Shown here: positions 11,230 to 24,249 of the stretch, in pieces | How the letters are laid out: each line of letters starts with the position of its first letter | How positions within the stretch are numbered: position 1 is the stretch's first letter | Assembly: GCF_019578655.1 (NCBI RefSeq) | Contig: NC_063258.1 | Coordinates: 1,302,001-1,366,000 of the forward strand | DNA: 64,000 bases | From: Ricinus communis | Taxonomy: Eukaryota > Streptophyta > Magnoliopsida > Malpighiales > Euphorbiaceae | Direction of reading: 5' to 3' | Notes under the pieces: model-generated | Told to the model about the DNA's origin: nothing | The model's input: only the letters and a program-made list of their open reading frames with translations | Databases searched by the model: none | Translations under genes and position numbers: made by a program

Positions 11230-13860
11230 TGATCACATTAGGCTCACTATCTCTCTGTGCCCTCTTAATGATGCTGTCGAGCTATTGTTAGGCTTCATGG
11301 TTTAGCCTCCAGAGACTGCGGGCAAGATCAAGGCTTGGCCTAAGTCTTCTCTAGACTAGTGCACCTGGGTGGATAGAATTCCGCCCCATTTTGAAAAGAT
11401 GTGGAAGTGCCTTGGTATTCTTTACCTTATTCAAATAACTATGCATCATATATCTATGGAGCACGACCTGCTTTATGCTACTTTGAGGTTTTGGTCTCCC
11501 TCTAGCCATTCTTTTACATTTCCTTTTGGGCATCCTTTCTTGACTCTCAAGGATATTCTTCTACTTATTGGCTTGCCTATATTGGATGAAGAGACGACCA
11601 TCCTACCAGATGCTAGGGATCCTCTCTTACCGGCTCATGAGTTCTCTTCTACTTCACATTCTTCTTATCTTTGCTAGGTAAGCCGTCAATAGAGATCCTT
11701 CCTCTGGCTCGAGCCATGGTATCTAGGAGGACATTTGTATTGGGTACTATGCTTCTAGCTTGTACTTACCATTCTCTCTAGCAGGCTATCGTTAATTCTC
11801 TTTTGTTCAGAGCTGGTCGTCACTTATAGATTATTCAACTTTAGTTATTCACCTATTTTTCTACACTTAGATTGTAGCCATGTTGATCTTCTCTCACTTT
11901 TCTAGGTATAGAGCTAATGATTGTTACTACCTTATTAAGAGTTGCTGAGATTTTTACTTTTTTCTGTTCTTTGATTGAGATGTCTATTCAGCAGCTTGAT
12001 ATTTGGGGTTGTCAAGGTCCATTGGTCAATCCTTGGCGATTCCATTACATTATTTCAAGTCTGAATGCTTTGTTTGATCTAAGGACTAAGCTTTTTTATG
12101 CTTTTACCACTAGTCATCTTTTAGTCATTGGAGGTTCTCTTGCTTCACTAATGCTCCCTCTACTGCCCCTCCCTGGTTTCTGAATATCTGATTTGCTTGT
12201 GGAGTAAACAGTTTAGACTTTACCAGATGATTCCATATATTGATTTTTCTACCCTTGTTGTTCTTGAGCATGTGATTATTGAGGATTTTTAGAGTTTAAT
12301 GGAACAACATCAATTTCTTTCTTGCTCTATCATTTAAGTCACTAGAGCAGAGACCTTTGCTTTTGAGACATGATGGCCTTTGCTTTACTCTAGTCGATGC
12401 TTGCAGGTATGTATCTCTTCTTTCATTTATTTTCTTATTTTTCTTGATTATTTTCATGTTTTAACCATTTCCTTTTCTTTTTTCAGGCCTATCTCCTATT
12501 TCTCAGCCTAAAAAGAGACTAAAGATTGTTGCTACTCTAAAGGTATTTGGCAAAAGAGCTATCACTCCTCCCCCAGTCAAGCCTCCTCCTCCACCAAAAG
12601 TTTCTAAGCCTAAACCTCCCCCGAAAGTTGCTACTAAAGTACCCACAGCTTCTAAAGCAATAAGGCGCTCGGACGGATCAAGCAGAATGGTGTCTTTTCC
12701 AATACTTTTACCAATCCATTGAGCCTTTCAGATACTTCTAGTAAAGATGAGGATGAGTTTCCTACTTCTTCTTCTCAAGTGGAATACCTTCATCTTCTAA
12801 TATGATGAATATAATTTTATTCTTAAAGTTTAAATATTCATCTTAACTCTTTCTTGTAGAGTGAGGAGGTCTTTTTACCTCCTAGTGGTGATGATTTTAC
12901 TGGTGGAGGCCATCATTATGAATCCACAAATGATGCCGATGATGTTGAGGTTGAGACTGGTGGTGAATTTTCTTACCAGCATGTGCATGTTCTTGACCCT
13001 CCTTTTGGGAGCGGTCTAAAAGTTTCAAGAGCATTGATGCTCCTTCACCTATTATGTTTCTTGAGTATTTCTAACTTTTCAAAACTCTCTTTTATTCAAA
13101 TTTAGAACTATACCTAACATTTCTTGATACTATACAATATTTATTTTCTTACAGGTTATAGCCTTAGAACCAGTGTCAATCCCCTTCTCTAGCCTTGATT
13201 TTGGTTTTCTCACTAGAGCTTCCTCATATCAGAGTTCCATATCCTCTCTTCCTTCAAAGGTTTTTATAAAGTCGACCAAGGTCAATCTTCAGCACTTGTT
13301 AAGTCTTGATTTAATGAGTTTGAATAAGGTCCAGCAACTGGTGGTTACTTCTCTTTAAAGTTTGAGAGTTGCTACTTCTACATTAAAGGATTAAGCCTTG
13401 ATTGTGGATATTGCTTCAGAAGTTAAGTCCATATTTTCTTCAACTCTGAAGATTAATACTAGCATTTCCAGCCTTCCCATAGGTTATTGTCCTTTAAGCC
13501 TTTAAAGGACAATTTTGATTCATTGACTTATATAACTGGAGATGCCATAGTGCTTACAAAGGAGTTTCAGATGCTTATAAAGAGACTTATGATGATCTCC
13601 AAGCTTTGAGGGCTCAGGTAGCTTCTAAAAAGGCCATGCCAGTTAAGCTTCTTATAGAGAGTCAGAAGCTGAAGGCTGAGTTTGATGATGCTTCTTCCAA
13701 AGTTGCTGCTAAAGGCCTAAAGTTGAGAGCAGACTACTACTCAATTCTGGCTTGCAATGACGAGCTTGTTATTGCCCAGGCTAGTTAGGATTCTATCTGC
13801 CAAAGGTGGAATCAGTTTAATTGCTCAATGTCCAATCATCTCGAGCTATAGTACATTATT
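11230..13860 (+). pseudogene. Plant mobile domain (PMD)-type pseudogene, antisense to the Tat pol
   Basis: The longest open part (11369-11677) reads WVDRIPPHFEKMWKCLGI and FTFPFGHPFLTLKDILLLIG just after it. This is the hallmark core of the plant mobile domain, the domain of Arabidopsis MAIL1/MAIN and of many transposon-borne proteins. Downstream pieces include LACTYHSLQQ near 11757 and LDIWGCQGPLVNPWRFHYI near 11995. A lysine/proline-rich linker follows at 12540-12670, then a helical coiled-coil-like tail at 13606-13788. The sequence between the pieces has stops, shifts and possibly introns. It lies 3' to the minus-strand Tat pol and runs toward it, the position where Tat/Ogre relatives such as Grande carry extra antisense ORFs. 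I infer that it belonged to that element. An independent PMD pseudogene is the alternative. Confidence 0.65.
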
Positions 13861-14959
13861 TCTTTGATAGACTTTTCATACTCCTTATAATTGTTATGAT
13901 CTTGAGATAGATTTGAGACTTTATTAGTGATGCCCATGGGTGTTGGCCATCTTTTCTTATTTGTTTAACGTTGATTTTATTTCTTTTGTGAATTTAAATA
14001 GATTTAAACTTTTTCCAACTATGTTGTGTCCTTATGTCTCTATTTCTTAAAAAGTGGCCTTATCTCTTCCCCGCCACTTCATGTAGCCATCCCACTTTCA
14101 CATTTTACATACATGCATAACAACCATGTCATTTGCATCATGCAGCCATTCTATTGTACCTCCGCACACTTACACTTGCAACCACTTTGCATCATGCAGC
14201 CATGTGTTTTGTTTTATCCTGCATAAATTTATTAACTAAATATGAAAACTTAGTGAAAACACAAGAGTAGAAAAAGTGACAATGATGCCTACTTTCATTG
14301 ATTTTTTATTAGTGGCCCAAAAGCCAACTTACAGAAAATAAAGAACAAAATAAAAATAAAGTAAGAAATGGCCATATTTTGGCCTTACACAGATCTTTAA
14401 ACTATTGAAAACATTATCTTATGATCCTTTTATAGTTATAGGTTGGCTTCAAACTCTAGTTTTCTCTCTTTCCATCATTTTGCACACGGTGGGAAAGTAT
14501 TTCTTGAAATATTTGCCATTGATGTATCTTCTGTATGGTTCTCCATTTAAGCTAGATAACCAGTACGCATTACCTTCCAAAACTTTATGAATTTTGAAAG
14601 GTCGTTCCTAGTTTGGAGACCACTTGCCCAATTCTCTATCTTTCATCCTAATAGGTAGTATCATCTTCCAAACTAATTGATCTTTGTTAAATGACTTCAT
14701 TTTCACTCTTTTGTTGTAAAGTCTGACCACCATCTTTTTTTAGCAATCAAATTATTAAGAGCTTGCATTCTTTCCTCATCTACTTATTCTAATTCCATCA
14801 TCATAGTTTCGTTGTATTTTGCAGGCTCCAAATTATTTTGTTTTACTACTCTTAAAGAGGGCACCATTACCTCCATGCGTAACACTGCATCATAACCATA
14901 AATAAGAGAAAATGGACCCTAGCAGAGCCCTTTTTAGATGTCTAATAAGCCCATAGTGT

Positions 14960-16409
14960 TGTTAGAGTATGCCCTAAAGATAAGGAGTTATTAATTAATC
15001 TATGTTAATTTATCCATCATACAATGGCATACAACTATACTAAAAGACCTTGTTGGACTCTAATGATACTAGTAGTTCGGTATTGTTAAGGAATGAACCA
15101 AACCATTAGAGATGAACACCATGGAATGTAAACACAAATGTAAGCGAAATTATAAAGCGAGTTTATAATGATGAAGTTGTCATTATATACATTCCTAAAC
15201 TTTATTCATAATCGATGTTTGATAAAGAATTAGATATTGATGGTTGGATATTGATCAAACACTCGAGACTACCATAATGTATTATCACTTATGAAGTAAG
15301 CAATTTGTCTCATAAATTAAGGAATAGGGATTCCAAGATAAGCATATCGTTGCTTGTTACAAGAACAAGTTCATTGAACATGACCTTACTGAGTAGTCCA
15401 TATGGAATTTACCCCAAATTTCTATGAACAATACTCTTATGACATGATTCTTAGACTTGAGATAATGGTGTATTATCTTATATGAGGGTAACTATATTTT
15501 GATACTATCTTATGTTCTCCTATTCATAGAGTGCTCAAAAGATAGTCGTTGGATATAGTAAGAGTCACATGAAGTTAATAAGTTATCAATAAAGAATTCA
15601 GTGCCCAAGGTAATATGTCATCGGACCTTATTGTGATGATTCTTGATATGCTTTAATATGGAAATCCTTTACTAAGGTTGTATGAATGAAGATTATGAAA
15701 GTGTTTCATAGATCTTATTCAAAATATTATATGCAATTATCAAAAATAAATATGATTGGTTCAATTATGGAGTTGACACTTGCATGCATGTTCTATGAAT
15801 TAATTAAGCTAAAATTACAATGAAAGGATTGATTACATTGTAAGATTGTTCACTACAAAGGTCGATTAAAGCACTTTGATCATTCCTACACATTTGAATG
15901 GTCATGATATATTGCTAGATGCCAATCTTGATCTATGAATATGGATTAAGTCACATTAGAGAATTAACATTGAATTAAAGGAGTTTAATTCCTAATTCGT
16001 ATTCATTGCCAACATGTTAGGAACTTTTGTGTCACATACAAATAGGCTTTAAGTGATGATTAAAATAAGGCTTAAGCATTAGGCTTAAGCTTATATATAT
16101 ATTATGCCTAATTAAAAGTTAATTAATTAAGAGCTAATGGATCTTGTATAATGGGCCTATGATGGGTTATTATCCATGGAATAGTTCTTATATTAATTAA
16201 AGTCTATTTAGGATAATAAAGCCCAACTTAAAGTAAGTTAGAATTCTGTAAAAATCCTAAACCTATAAGGACTTTAATTAAAGGCCATATATATATATAT
16301 ATATATAATGCATATCCCATTTTTGCACAGTGAGGGTTATGAAAATCACTTGCGAAACAATGGCCGTATTACATTTATTTTTAAATGATTCATATCGTCA
16401 AGTGTACCT

Positions 16410-16464
<55 letters not shown>

Positions 16465-16918
16465 GAGGCGGTGAAAAGAGGGTTAATGGTTGAACATTGG
16501 TGGCATATCTGAGAACGAAAAGCATTTTCTTTGAGATACATAACCTAGGTGAATCAATCAATAAGAGTAATTGATTCATCCCCCTTACTTGGAACTTGCA
16601 TTCAATCTCTAATATCTCTTCTCAATCTCCTAAAAGTTGTCTAGTGAGATCTTTGTTTAAAAGCTTGTATGAATCACAAAAGAGGCTGGTCACTTGAGTA
16701 GCTTTAAAGTGCATCAATCATCCTTGAAGAATAAAAAATCAACAAAGCAAGAAGTACTCACTGGATTGGTCGAAAACTCCCTTTATAAGCCTTCTCCATC
16801 TTTTATTTGTTTTGTATGTTGTGATTATCTTAATCAAGTAGATCCTTGGTGGGAATTGAGAAAATTTTAAATTTCTTCTGTCGCGCCTTTCCTTATGCTT
16901 TAATATCAATTTCCAATA
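14960..16918 (+). mobile_element. Solo LTR (1959 bp), copia-like, nested in integrase
   Basis: The element begins TGTTAGAGTATGCCCTAAAG at 14960 and ends TTTCCAATA at 16918. It is flanked on both sides by agtgt (14955-14959 and 16919-16923). Removing it brings the Tat integrase core (NPKDWQ near 16945) up to the LWAY-like segment near 14950, which confirms the boundaries. The start resembles the TGTTGGAATATGCCCTAAA LTR ends common in plant copia families. The expected final CA has become TA. No internal domain is present, so it is a solo LTR. Its strand follows the TGTT start and is tentative. Confidence 0.82.
16414..16458. repeat. (TA)n microsatellite
   Basis: An uninterrupted TA run of about 45 bp lies inside the solo LTR, with a second shorter one at about 16286-16308. 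The ORFs predicted across it on both strands (YIYIYI type) are artefacts of the repeat. Confidence 0.95.
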
Positions 16919-18898
16919 AGTGTCTTAGAAAGAATCATTTGCCAATCCTTGGGATTATCCTCCAACATTTTCTCTAATATTTTGATTAGGGTTTTGTTCG
17001 AAGCTTCTGCTTGGCCATTGGCTTGTGCATAGAAAGGAATTGATTTAAGGAGCTTTATCCTTTAATCCTTAGCAAACTCTTTCACATACTTCCCAGTGAA
17101 CATGATCCCTTACAGTCAGTAATAATGGACTATGGAATGCTAAATCGATGAACAATATGCTCCTTGATGAAATGATTCACATCTTTCTACTCCATCTTTT
17201 CATAGAAATTGCCTCCACCCATTTAGTAAAATAGTTAGTAGCTACAATAATGAAGTTGTGACCTTTACATAAAGCTGGATGAATTTACCTTTAAAATAAA
17301 TAATCCATTCCATGAATGGCCATGGTTTAACAATTGACTGCAACTCATTCCATGGAGCCTTTTAAATATTTTCATGTTTTTGACATTGTTGGAATCCCTT
17401 GGCATAATTTATACAATCCTTTAAGATAGTTGGACAAAAATAGCCATGTCTTGTAATTTGCCATCTCATCTTGACTCTTACTCAATGTGCTCCACAAACA
17501 CCTTTATAAACTTGTTTCATCACCTCCATTGCCTCTGGGAATCCCAAACATCTCCGCAATAGCCCAGTAGGACTCTTTCTGTATAGTTCTCCTTCTAATA
17601 GTACATAATTCTAGGCTTGAATCTTTACTTTTTAAGTTGTCTTTCTACCAAAACAATCAAGATATCTTTTTAAGTCACTCCTTCAATCTTTTATAATTTC
17701 TGCGTCTATGTTGAAGGACTCTACATTGATTCCTCTCTGAAATGATGGATGCATTCTCTTTTCCACCATTATCAGCTTGTGAGTGAGCTCTTTAGTCTTT
17801 CGGATACCCGAAGCTATTTGAGCTAGTTCATCAACTTCCCAATTCTCCTCCCTGAGTATATGTAAGAAGAAAACTTCTTTGAACGAATCAATAATTTGAG
17901 TAGTAGCAGTAACGTAAAGGGCTAAAGAAAACTACTACATTTATACTCCCTAAAATAATATTTTGAGAACTAGTTGAGAATCCCCAATCACCATTACTTT
18001 TTTTATTCCTAGCTCCTGCAAGATCTCCAATCCAATCACAAGGGCTTCATATTCAGCTTCATTGTTTATACAGTCAAAGGCTAAGTTCAATGACAAAGTT
18101 TTCTTAGTTCCATTTAGTGAGGTGCTGTCTTTTTTGTACTTAATCCATCAAATTTTAGAATCTAAGTCTAGACCTCCATGTTTACTAGTAACTCATGTTT
18201 TCCATTTCCATGAACCTCCAAGGAAGGATGATCGGCTAGAAAATCCGCTAAAGCTTGGCTTTTCACAGATTTTTTAAGAATATAAATTAATGAAATTTCA
18301 GTCAAAGCCAAATACTATTTACCTATTTTGCCAGTGATTAAAGGCTTGTTGAGCATGTATTTCACCAAATTCGTTTGAGACACTTTTTATACCCTTGATT
18401 TGAGGAGATAATGCTTTAACTTTGTACATGCAAAATAAAGAGCCAAGCAAGCTTTCTCAATTAGTGAATATCTGACCTTTATAGGAGTTAAGAATCTATT
18501 TAAGTAATAAATTGCCTACTCTTGACCCATATAATTTTTTTTATGCCAATAAAAAACCTATAGATTCATTCGCAATTGACAAATAAAATTTAAGTGGAAA
18601 CCCATCTCTAGGAGGCATTAGAACTGGTGGTTTTGTCAAATATTCTTTTATTTTTCTTAAATGCCTTCTAATGGTGTCCCTCCTATATGAAAGTTTCCAC
18701 TTGCTTCAACTTGAGTAGGTCCAAAAATCCTTTTCTAAAAATTCTTTAGTTTTCCTGTCAAGTTAGAAATAAACCTTCTTAAGTAATTTCCCTATCATAG
18801 GAACCTTTGAAACTCCTTATTGTTTTGTGGAGCCTTTGCCTTAATAATTGCTTTTGCTTTATTCTTGTCCATTTCAACTCCTCATTGATGTACCGAAA

Positions 18899-21870
18899 TG
18901 TCACGACCCCACCCGTGGGCCCGTGACCGGCACTAGGGAATGGGTAGGCTTAAGGCCACCGAAACCCGTAGTAAGCCTGACACTCACTGATTTAAACAAA
19001 TCTCATCTCAAATTAATATTATTAAAACCACAAATTATCTTAATAGCTACATTCTACATAAATACTTCGGTCTGCCAGAAAAACTAGGCGAGACCTGAAA
19101 CTCAGAAAATTTACAACTGATACATCTACTATTACTACTGCGGAGAATCTAAGATTTACCAATTTACATACCAAATCAAATACATCACCCGATGATGAAG
19201 GAGTCGGGTTACTGAATAAGAGTCGCGAGAGGACTAACAGTCACGAATCTGAAAAAAAAAACATAAATGGAGACTGTCAGTCTCGAGAGTGAGTTAAAAT
19301 CAAATAATCTGGGGACTATTGCATTCTTCTCAGAAAACATAGATTATTCAAATCAGTATATCAAACCATGCTCGTAAATACAAATCATACTATAATCATA
19401 CCCTATTACTTTCTTCACAGAAAATATTAATCATTCGAATCAATATATCAACCATGCACGTAAATACAATCCATATTATAATCATACCATATTAAATAAA
19501 TAAACGAATAAATAAAAATATATTTTTACTTTTCACGGGACGAGTGGCTCGGGTAGAACCCTAACCCCAATTCTAATGACCATTTTGGCTCTCTTAATCC
19601 AATAAGACTGGCCAGGAGAGCAATGCTCGACCAGGGACCTTACCTCCAGTCTGATCACTTGAATTCCAAATAAGCCGGCGCCCAGAGAGCAATGCTCGAC
19701 CAGGGACCTTACCTCCGGCAATTTACTCAAATCAGCCCAGAGAGCCATGCTCGACCAAGGCAAACCCATAAATATCTTATTACATGTCCATGATCATTAC
19801 CGGTGCGCACGCGGTCCTGATGTAACCCATCAGGCGGCATGTTCTACAAGCCACGTTTCCCAAATCGCAATCACCACATTTAATAAATATTATTGTCTAA
19901 AGAAGTCATTCAACTATATCAAAATAACGATTAACAATTTTAAAGTAAGACATCATGCAACTCATGTGGAAAACTGATAATATTTGATATTATTATAACA
20001 TTACTAATAATAATATTTATATTATCTTCAATAATTAATAATCCAGTAAAATTAATTACGTTGAGATATTAGTAACCATGTTAAACATAAACTTCTAAAA
20101 TAGCATATTAAAATCAGACTTAGCAATAGTGCAATGATTAAATGACTTTAACTCACAGGTTTGGCGACCTCCTAGCTCTGCTCCGGTGCCTCGGTTGGAG
20201 CGAGCCGAACAAACGGACAATCTAGTCGCGGAAAATAATTTATCAAAACGCTGAAACAATCGATCTTTAATCTTAGGTCTAGACTCCTAGGACTGACTGT
20301 CTAAGAATCTCGACTCAGGAGAATTCTACCGAAAATTCGGCAGAACCTCCCCTACAACACGAACATTACCCCCCGTAAAAACGGGTCTAGGACCTGCCAG
20401 AAGAACACTTCAAATACTTAACGATTCAAACAATAGGAGTCGGGTCCCCAAACTTCACTATTTCCGACTCACACAAAGACAAAATACGAGGCGTAAACCG
20501 GACAATTATTTTTGACTCACAAATAACATCAAATACTCAATATAATCCAATAAACACAAATAACCAAGAATTTCTAAAATTAACGGGCCAAAGAAAATTA
20601 CCGAGATGCTCGATCGCTCGGTCGACTTCGCCTCCGGCCGGGAGTCCGATCGACGATCCGAACACACCATCGGACTCTGACGGCCGATGGCGATCCCCGC
20701 TTCCCGATTTTCCGATCCGATGCGATCATACGGAGATTTGCGGACGATCACGGCCGTCGATTCGCAAACGAAGCCCGATCGCCACGAAACCGGTGCCAAT
20801 GCAAAGCTTGGTGAGGAGAGTCGGGATACGTCCTCCGATCGTCCATCCTCCGGCCGGAGCTCACGGGAAAACGGCTGCCCCCTACTTTCTCTCTCCACCG
20901 GATCTTCCGTCTCCGGCCACCACAGGCGTTGCCGTGGTGCCAAAGAGAGCCCTTGCCGAGAGGAGCCGATCGCCACTCGACTAGGCCGCCACGGGAACGG
21001 CGAAAAGCCGCCACACGTCGGCGATTCCGCCGCCGAAGCCATTTGCCTCCACCACCACCATCGTGCGTTGGCGTCGCTCCTTCCGACGTCAACGCCGCCT
21101 CAGCCTAGCCTCCAACGTCCGTCCACCATGGACGCCGACGCCCCTCTCTCTCCTCCCTTTCTTCCTCTTCCTCTTCCCCGATTTTCTTTCCTTTCAATAT
21201 CGACATTAGGCCCCCGAACTTTTTCTTATTGCAATTTGGTCCCTCTCTTAATTACTTACAATTTCATCCCGCAGAATTCCAATTTGACCCTCAAACTTCT
21301 TTTTAGCCTTTCAATTAAGCCTCTAACTATTTAATTTGGGCCAAATCCGAATTATTGAAAATACACAATTACAACCCCTGACCGGCATATTTATTTACGA
21401 AATACCAAACTCACAAATTTCCATTAAACCCTTACAAAAATAAAATTATACTTTTAATCCTTATTCCAAAATAATCCTCCAATTTAGTCCTAACACACAA
21501 TTAAATTAAATAATCAATTTCCAACTCAAAATCTAATACTTCTAATCAATTGTAATACCAATTTTCCCAAAATTATTTTATAAAAACATCCTTTATAATT
21601 TCTTCCAAAATTTTCCAATATATAATTTTACTTATATAAATATGCATTTGGGAAAATTTGAATAGCCAAAATATAATCATTTCTCAAATAATTTATGTGA
21701 ATAATTTCTTAAAATTTCAAACTAATTGGGTATAGAAAATAACTCATTTATTTGATTAATATTAAATTTTTCATTAAATCATTTCAAATTAAACCCAATA
21801 ATAATGAAGCTAAAATTAACTTAAATAAAAACTCATTATTAAATATATAAAAAAAATTCCGGGTGTTACA
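18899..21870 (-). mobile_element. Solo LTR (2972 bp), copy B, nested in reverse transcriptase
   Basis: On the minus strand it runs from TGTAACACCCGGAATT (21870 downwards) to GGTGGGGTCGTGACA (ending at 18899). It is flanked by a perfect 5-bp duplication, cgaaa, at 18894-18898 and 21871-21875. Its removal rejoins the Tat RT after LLGF. No primer site, polypurine tract or pol lies between the ends, so it is read as a solo LTR. A GC-rich core at about 20620-21170 contrasts with AT-rich flanks and creates long spurious ORFs on both strands. It is the inverted relative of bases 1-2565. Confidence 0.88.
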
Positions 21871-22078
21871 CGAAAAACCTAAGAGGTTTACTGCCTGGAC
21901 TCCAAAAGCACACTTCAAAGGATTTAATTTTTGTATGTGTTCTCTCATTCTTTAGAAACTCTTCTTCAAATGCTCCATATGATCACTAGTTATTTTAGAA
22001 TTTACCATAATATCATCAATATAAACTTTCATATGATGACCTAACATGTCATGAAAGATCGCATTCATTACTCTTTAG

Positions 22079-23141
22079 GGTTAGGGAGCTAGCAACTAGT
22101 AACAAAAAAAAAAAACAAGGAATGCTCAGAGAAAAAAAGAGAGAAACACTCAAAAAGAGAAAAGTCAGAGAGAAAAATAAAAATTTGTCGTTCTTATTTG
22201 GCAGAAAACTCAAGTCACTAAGAAAGAAGCCACTCAAGAAAGAGTTTTTCTTTTGAAACTTTTTTTTAATCGACATAAGTTTTCTCAACACCAGATCCAA
22301 TACTGGATTCTCACCTGGTCTTTGACTCAACTGCCTCCTCATCACCCAAGACTCGTAGAACCATCAACTACGACGACAACTTGAGGATTCCTCCAAACAT
22401 GCATCTATCATTATCCTAAAATCGGTTCTTTTTTTTTTTTCTTTTTTTGTTATTTATTCTTAGAAACATGATTAAGGTTGTTGTTGATTAGTATGATTAG
22501 ATTAGGGTTTCTTGTGACTCTGCATGCTAATTAACTTTTGAATATGATAATAAGAATTCTAAGATTTTGAATTTGAAGATTTTGCCAATTAGAAGTTGAA
22601 TATGATTATATTCATGCAATAGGATTAACGATTAGATATATATTTCTATTAAGATTCAATAGTTACATATGTTAAATGGGATTGCATGATTGATTTGCTA
22701 TCTTTTTTACTATACATTTAGTTTTTTTAAGGTTTTTATTAGTTTTAGGGTTTTTAATCGTTCAATTGATTATGTTGTTTTTGTTTTTTGTTTTGTTTTT
22801 TTTAATATCTAATTAATCTTACTTTTTGCGCATGTGAAATTTAGCTCTGGGGATGCGAGATACATTAATGAATCGATAGGAAAACCTGCATGGAACCCTA
22901 GAGTCGATCAGCTCAATGCAGAGCCAATCGGCTCTGCGTTAAGCCCATCAGCTTTATGCTTAGAGCCAATCGGTTGTGCATTCTTCAGTCCTAGACTTTT
23001 GGCTTTTGATTGATGTATCTTGATGTATTGTATTAGAGTTTAGGTCTTTTTCCTTCGCAACTTAGTTAAAGGCCGGGTTGTAATAATTAGGTTTATTTTT
23101 TGCCTTTTATTTTTGTTTATTTTGCTTATTGTATGATTATC

Positions 23142-23174
<33 letters not shown>

Positions 23175-23838
23175 ATTGATTAATTAAAGGGTCAGATAGA
23201 CTTAGGGTTAAAACTAAATCTAACATGAATATTATAGTCCAATAAGCTAATTAACATTAACTAGGCCTAAAACCTAAATTTGAAGTAGACTTTGTGGGCC
23301 TTTGCATATTTTAATTAAGATTGGGCTTCGTTAGAATTAGGATAACAATGGATGAGCCTTATCATAATAAGTAGTCTATTAGGTCTAAAGGCTAGAAATC
23401 AAAAGCATAATATGTAATTAGGCTAGAATAGGTGGGCTATATACATAATTAACTAGTAAACTAGGCTAACAACTCCAATATGGGTTGTTTTGAATAAAAT
23501 GGGCTAAACTTAGGTGAATTATGTGTATTATTTGGTATGCTTGTGTATAGATTGCTTGCATTTATAGGGAATAACTTGTTAAACAATAAAATTAAAGACT
23601 AATATACATAAATTGGCTTATGGATCCATCTTTGAATTTTGTAGTGTAAGCTTCCTTGTATAATTTGAGAAACACCACTCATTATTAAAAACTGTCTGGT
23701 AATTACCTTAGTGGCGACTCCCATCTCCGCGCTAGTCTTAGTGACTAGTTAGCATGTTCCCGATTACGTTGAAAAATCTTACAATGCCGTAGTTGCTAAA
23801 AATACTTAGGTGCGCGCCCGAAACTACCGCCCATACCA
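22079..23838 (+). mobile_element. LTR-like segment in plus orientation, left end truncated
   Basis: No coding signal is present. The right end, from about 23715 (gcgctagtcttagtgactag) to gcccgaaactaccgcccata near 23838, aligns with the reverse complement of 24270-24420. It is therefore the 3' end of an LTR of the same family as the one at 24269. The left side abuts the broken Tat RT at 22078. Internal features are a polypyrimidine/polypurine zone at 22100-22270, a TA tract at about 23145-23169, and a short repeated motif (agccaatcggctctgc / agcccatcagctttatgc / agccaatcggttgtgc) at about 22920-22980. Confidence 0.55.
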
Positions 23839-24249
23839 AGGCCTTCCACTATATTTTTGGGCCAAGGCCTTTCAAGATGTGGACTTTAAAACTCTTATAA
23901 GAGAACATATCTCAAACAATAAGCAATTGGATACCTAGGGGAAATTTCTACTGTCATTATCATGGGATAAGTCTCAGGTAAGGATAAAGGCTCCTACAAG
24001 TTAAATACCATTCTTTTGTCTCCCCACTCAAGGGTTCATATGACAAATGAAATTTACTTGTACTTGTGAGTGATGATTAGCTAGTGTTATAATTCCAAGG
24101 TCTAAGTGGAACCAAAGAACTACTAAACTGATGCCATCAGGGTTATAGGGACCAGAGTGCTCAATGTGTGAAAATATTATAGTGATGCAAGAATATATTA
24201 TTAAGTGATAAAATTGAAAGTAAGGATACACTAGAATTGGCTTCTCTTA

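Larger units (their letters stand above)
14440..22078 (-). pseudogene. Tat-clade Ty3/gypsy pol remnant (RT, dual RNase H, integrase)
   Basis: Reading the minus strand, RT starts abruptly at 22078 and shows VYIDDIMVNS near 22020 and NPLKCAFGVQAVNLLGF near 21895. It resumes after a nested LTR with VEMDKNKAKAIIKA near 18870. The first RNase H follows at about 18700-18300. A second, archaeal-type RNase H has INNEAEYEALVIGL near 18050, GDSQLVLK near 17985 and REENWEVDELAQ near 17825. The integrase core reads FIIVATNYFTKWVEAI near 17265 and PFYAQANGQAEASNKTL near 17020. It continues after a second nested LTR with PFSLIYGYDAVL near 14900 and ends NGKYFKKYFPTV near 14500. The second RNase H is diagnostic of the Tat clade. 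Many stops show it is inactive. Gag and the 5' part of RT are missing. Confidence 0.85.

Noticed and set aside
16330..16579. ORFs of 60 and 77 aa on opposite strands
   Set aside because: They are generated by the TA microsatellite and contain poly(IY).
20506..21334. Long overlapping ORFs on both strands (178 aa minus, 215 aa plus) in the GC-rich part of the solo LTR
   Set aside because: They lie in a GC-rich block, overlap on opposite strands, are not conserved in the inverted LTR copy at 1-2565 and match no family.
22049..22345. 98-aa minus-strand ORF rich in Phe, Leu and Ser
   Set aside because: It comes from a polypurine/polypyrimidine stretch crossing the break between the Tat RT and the LTR-like segment.
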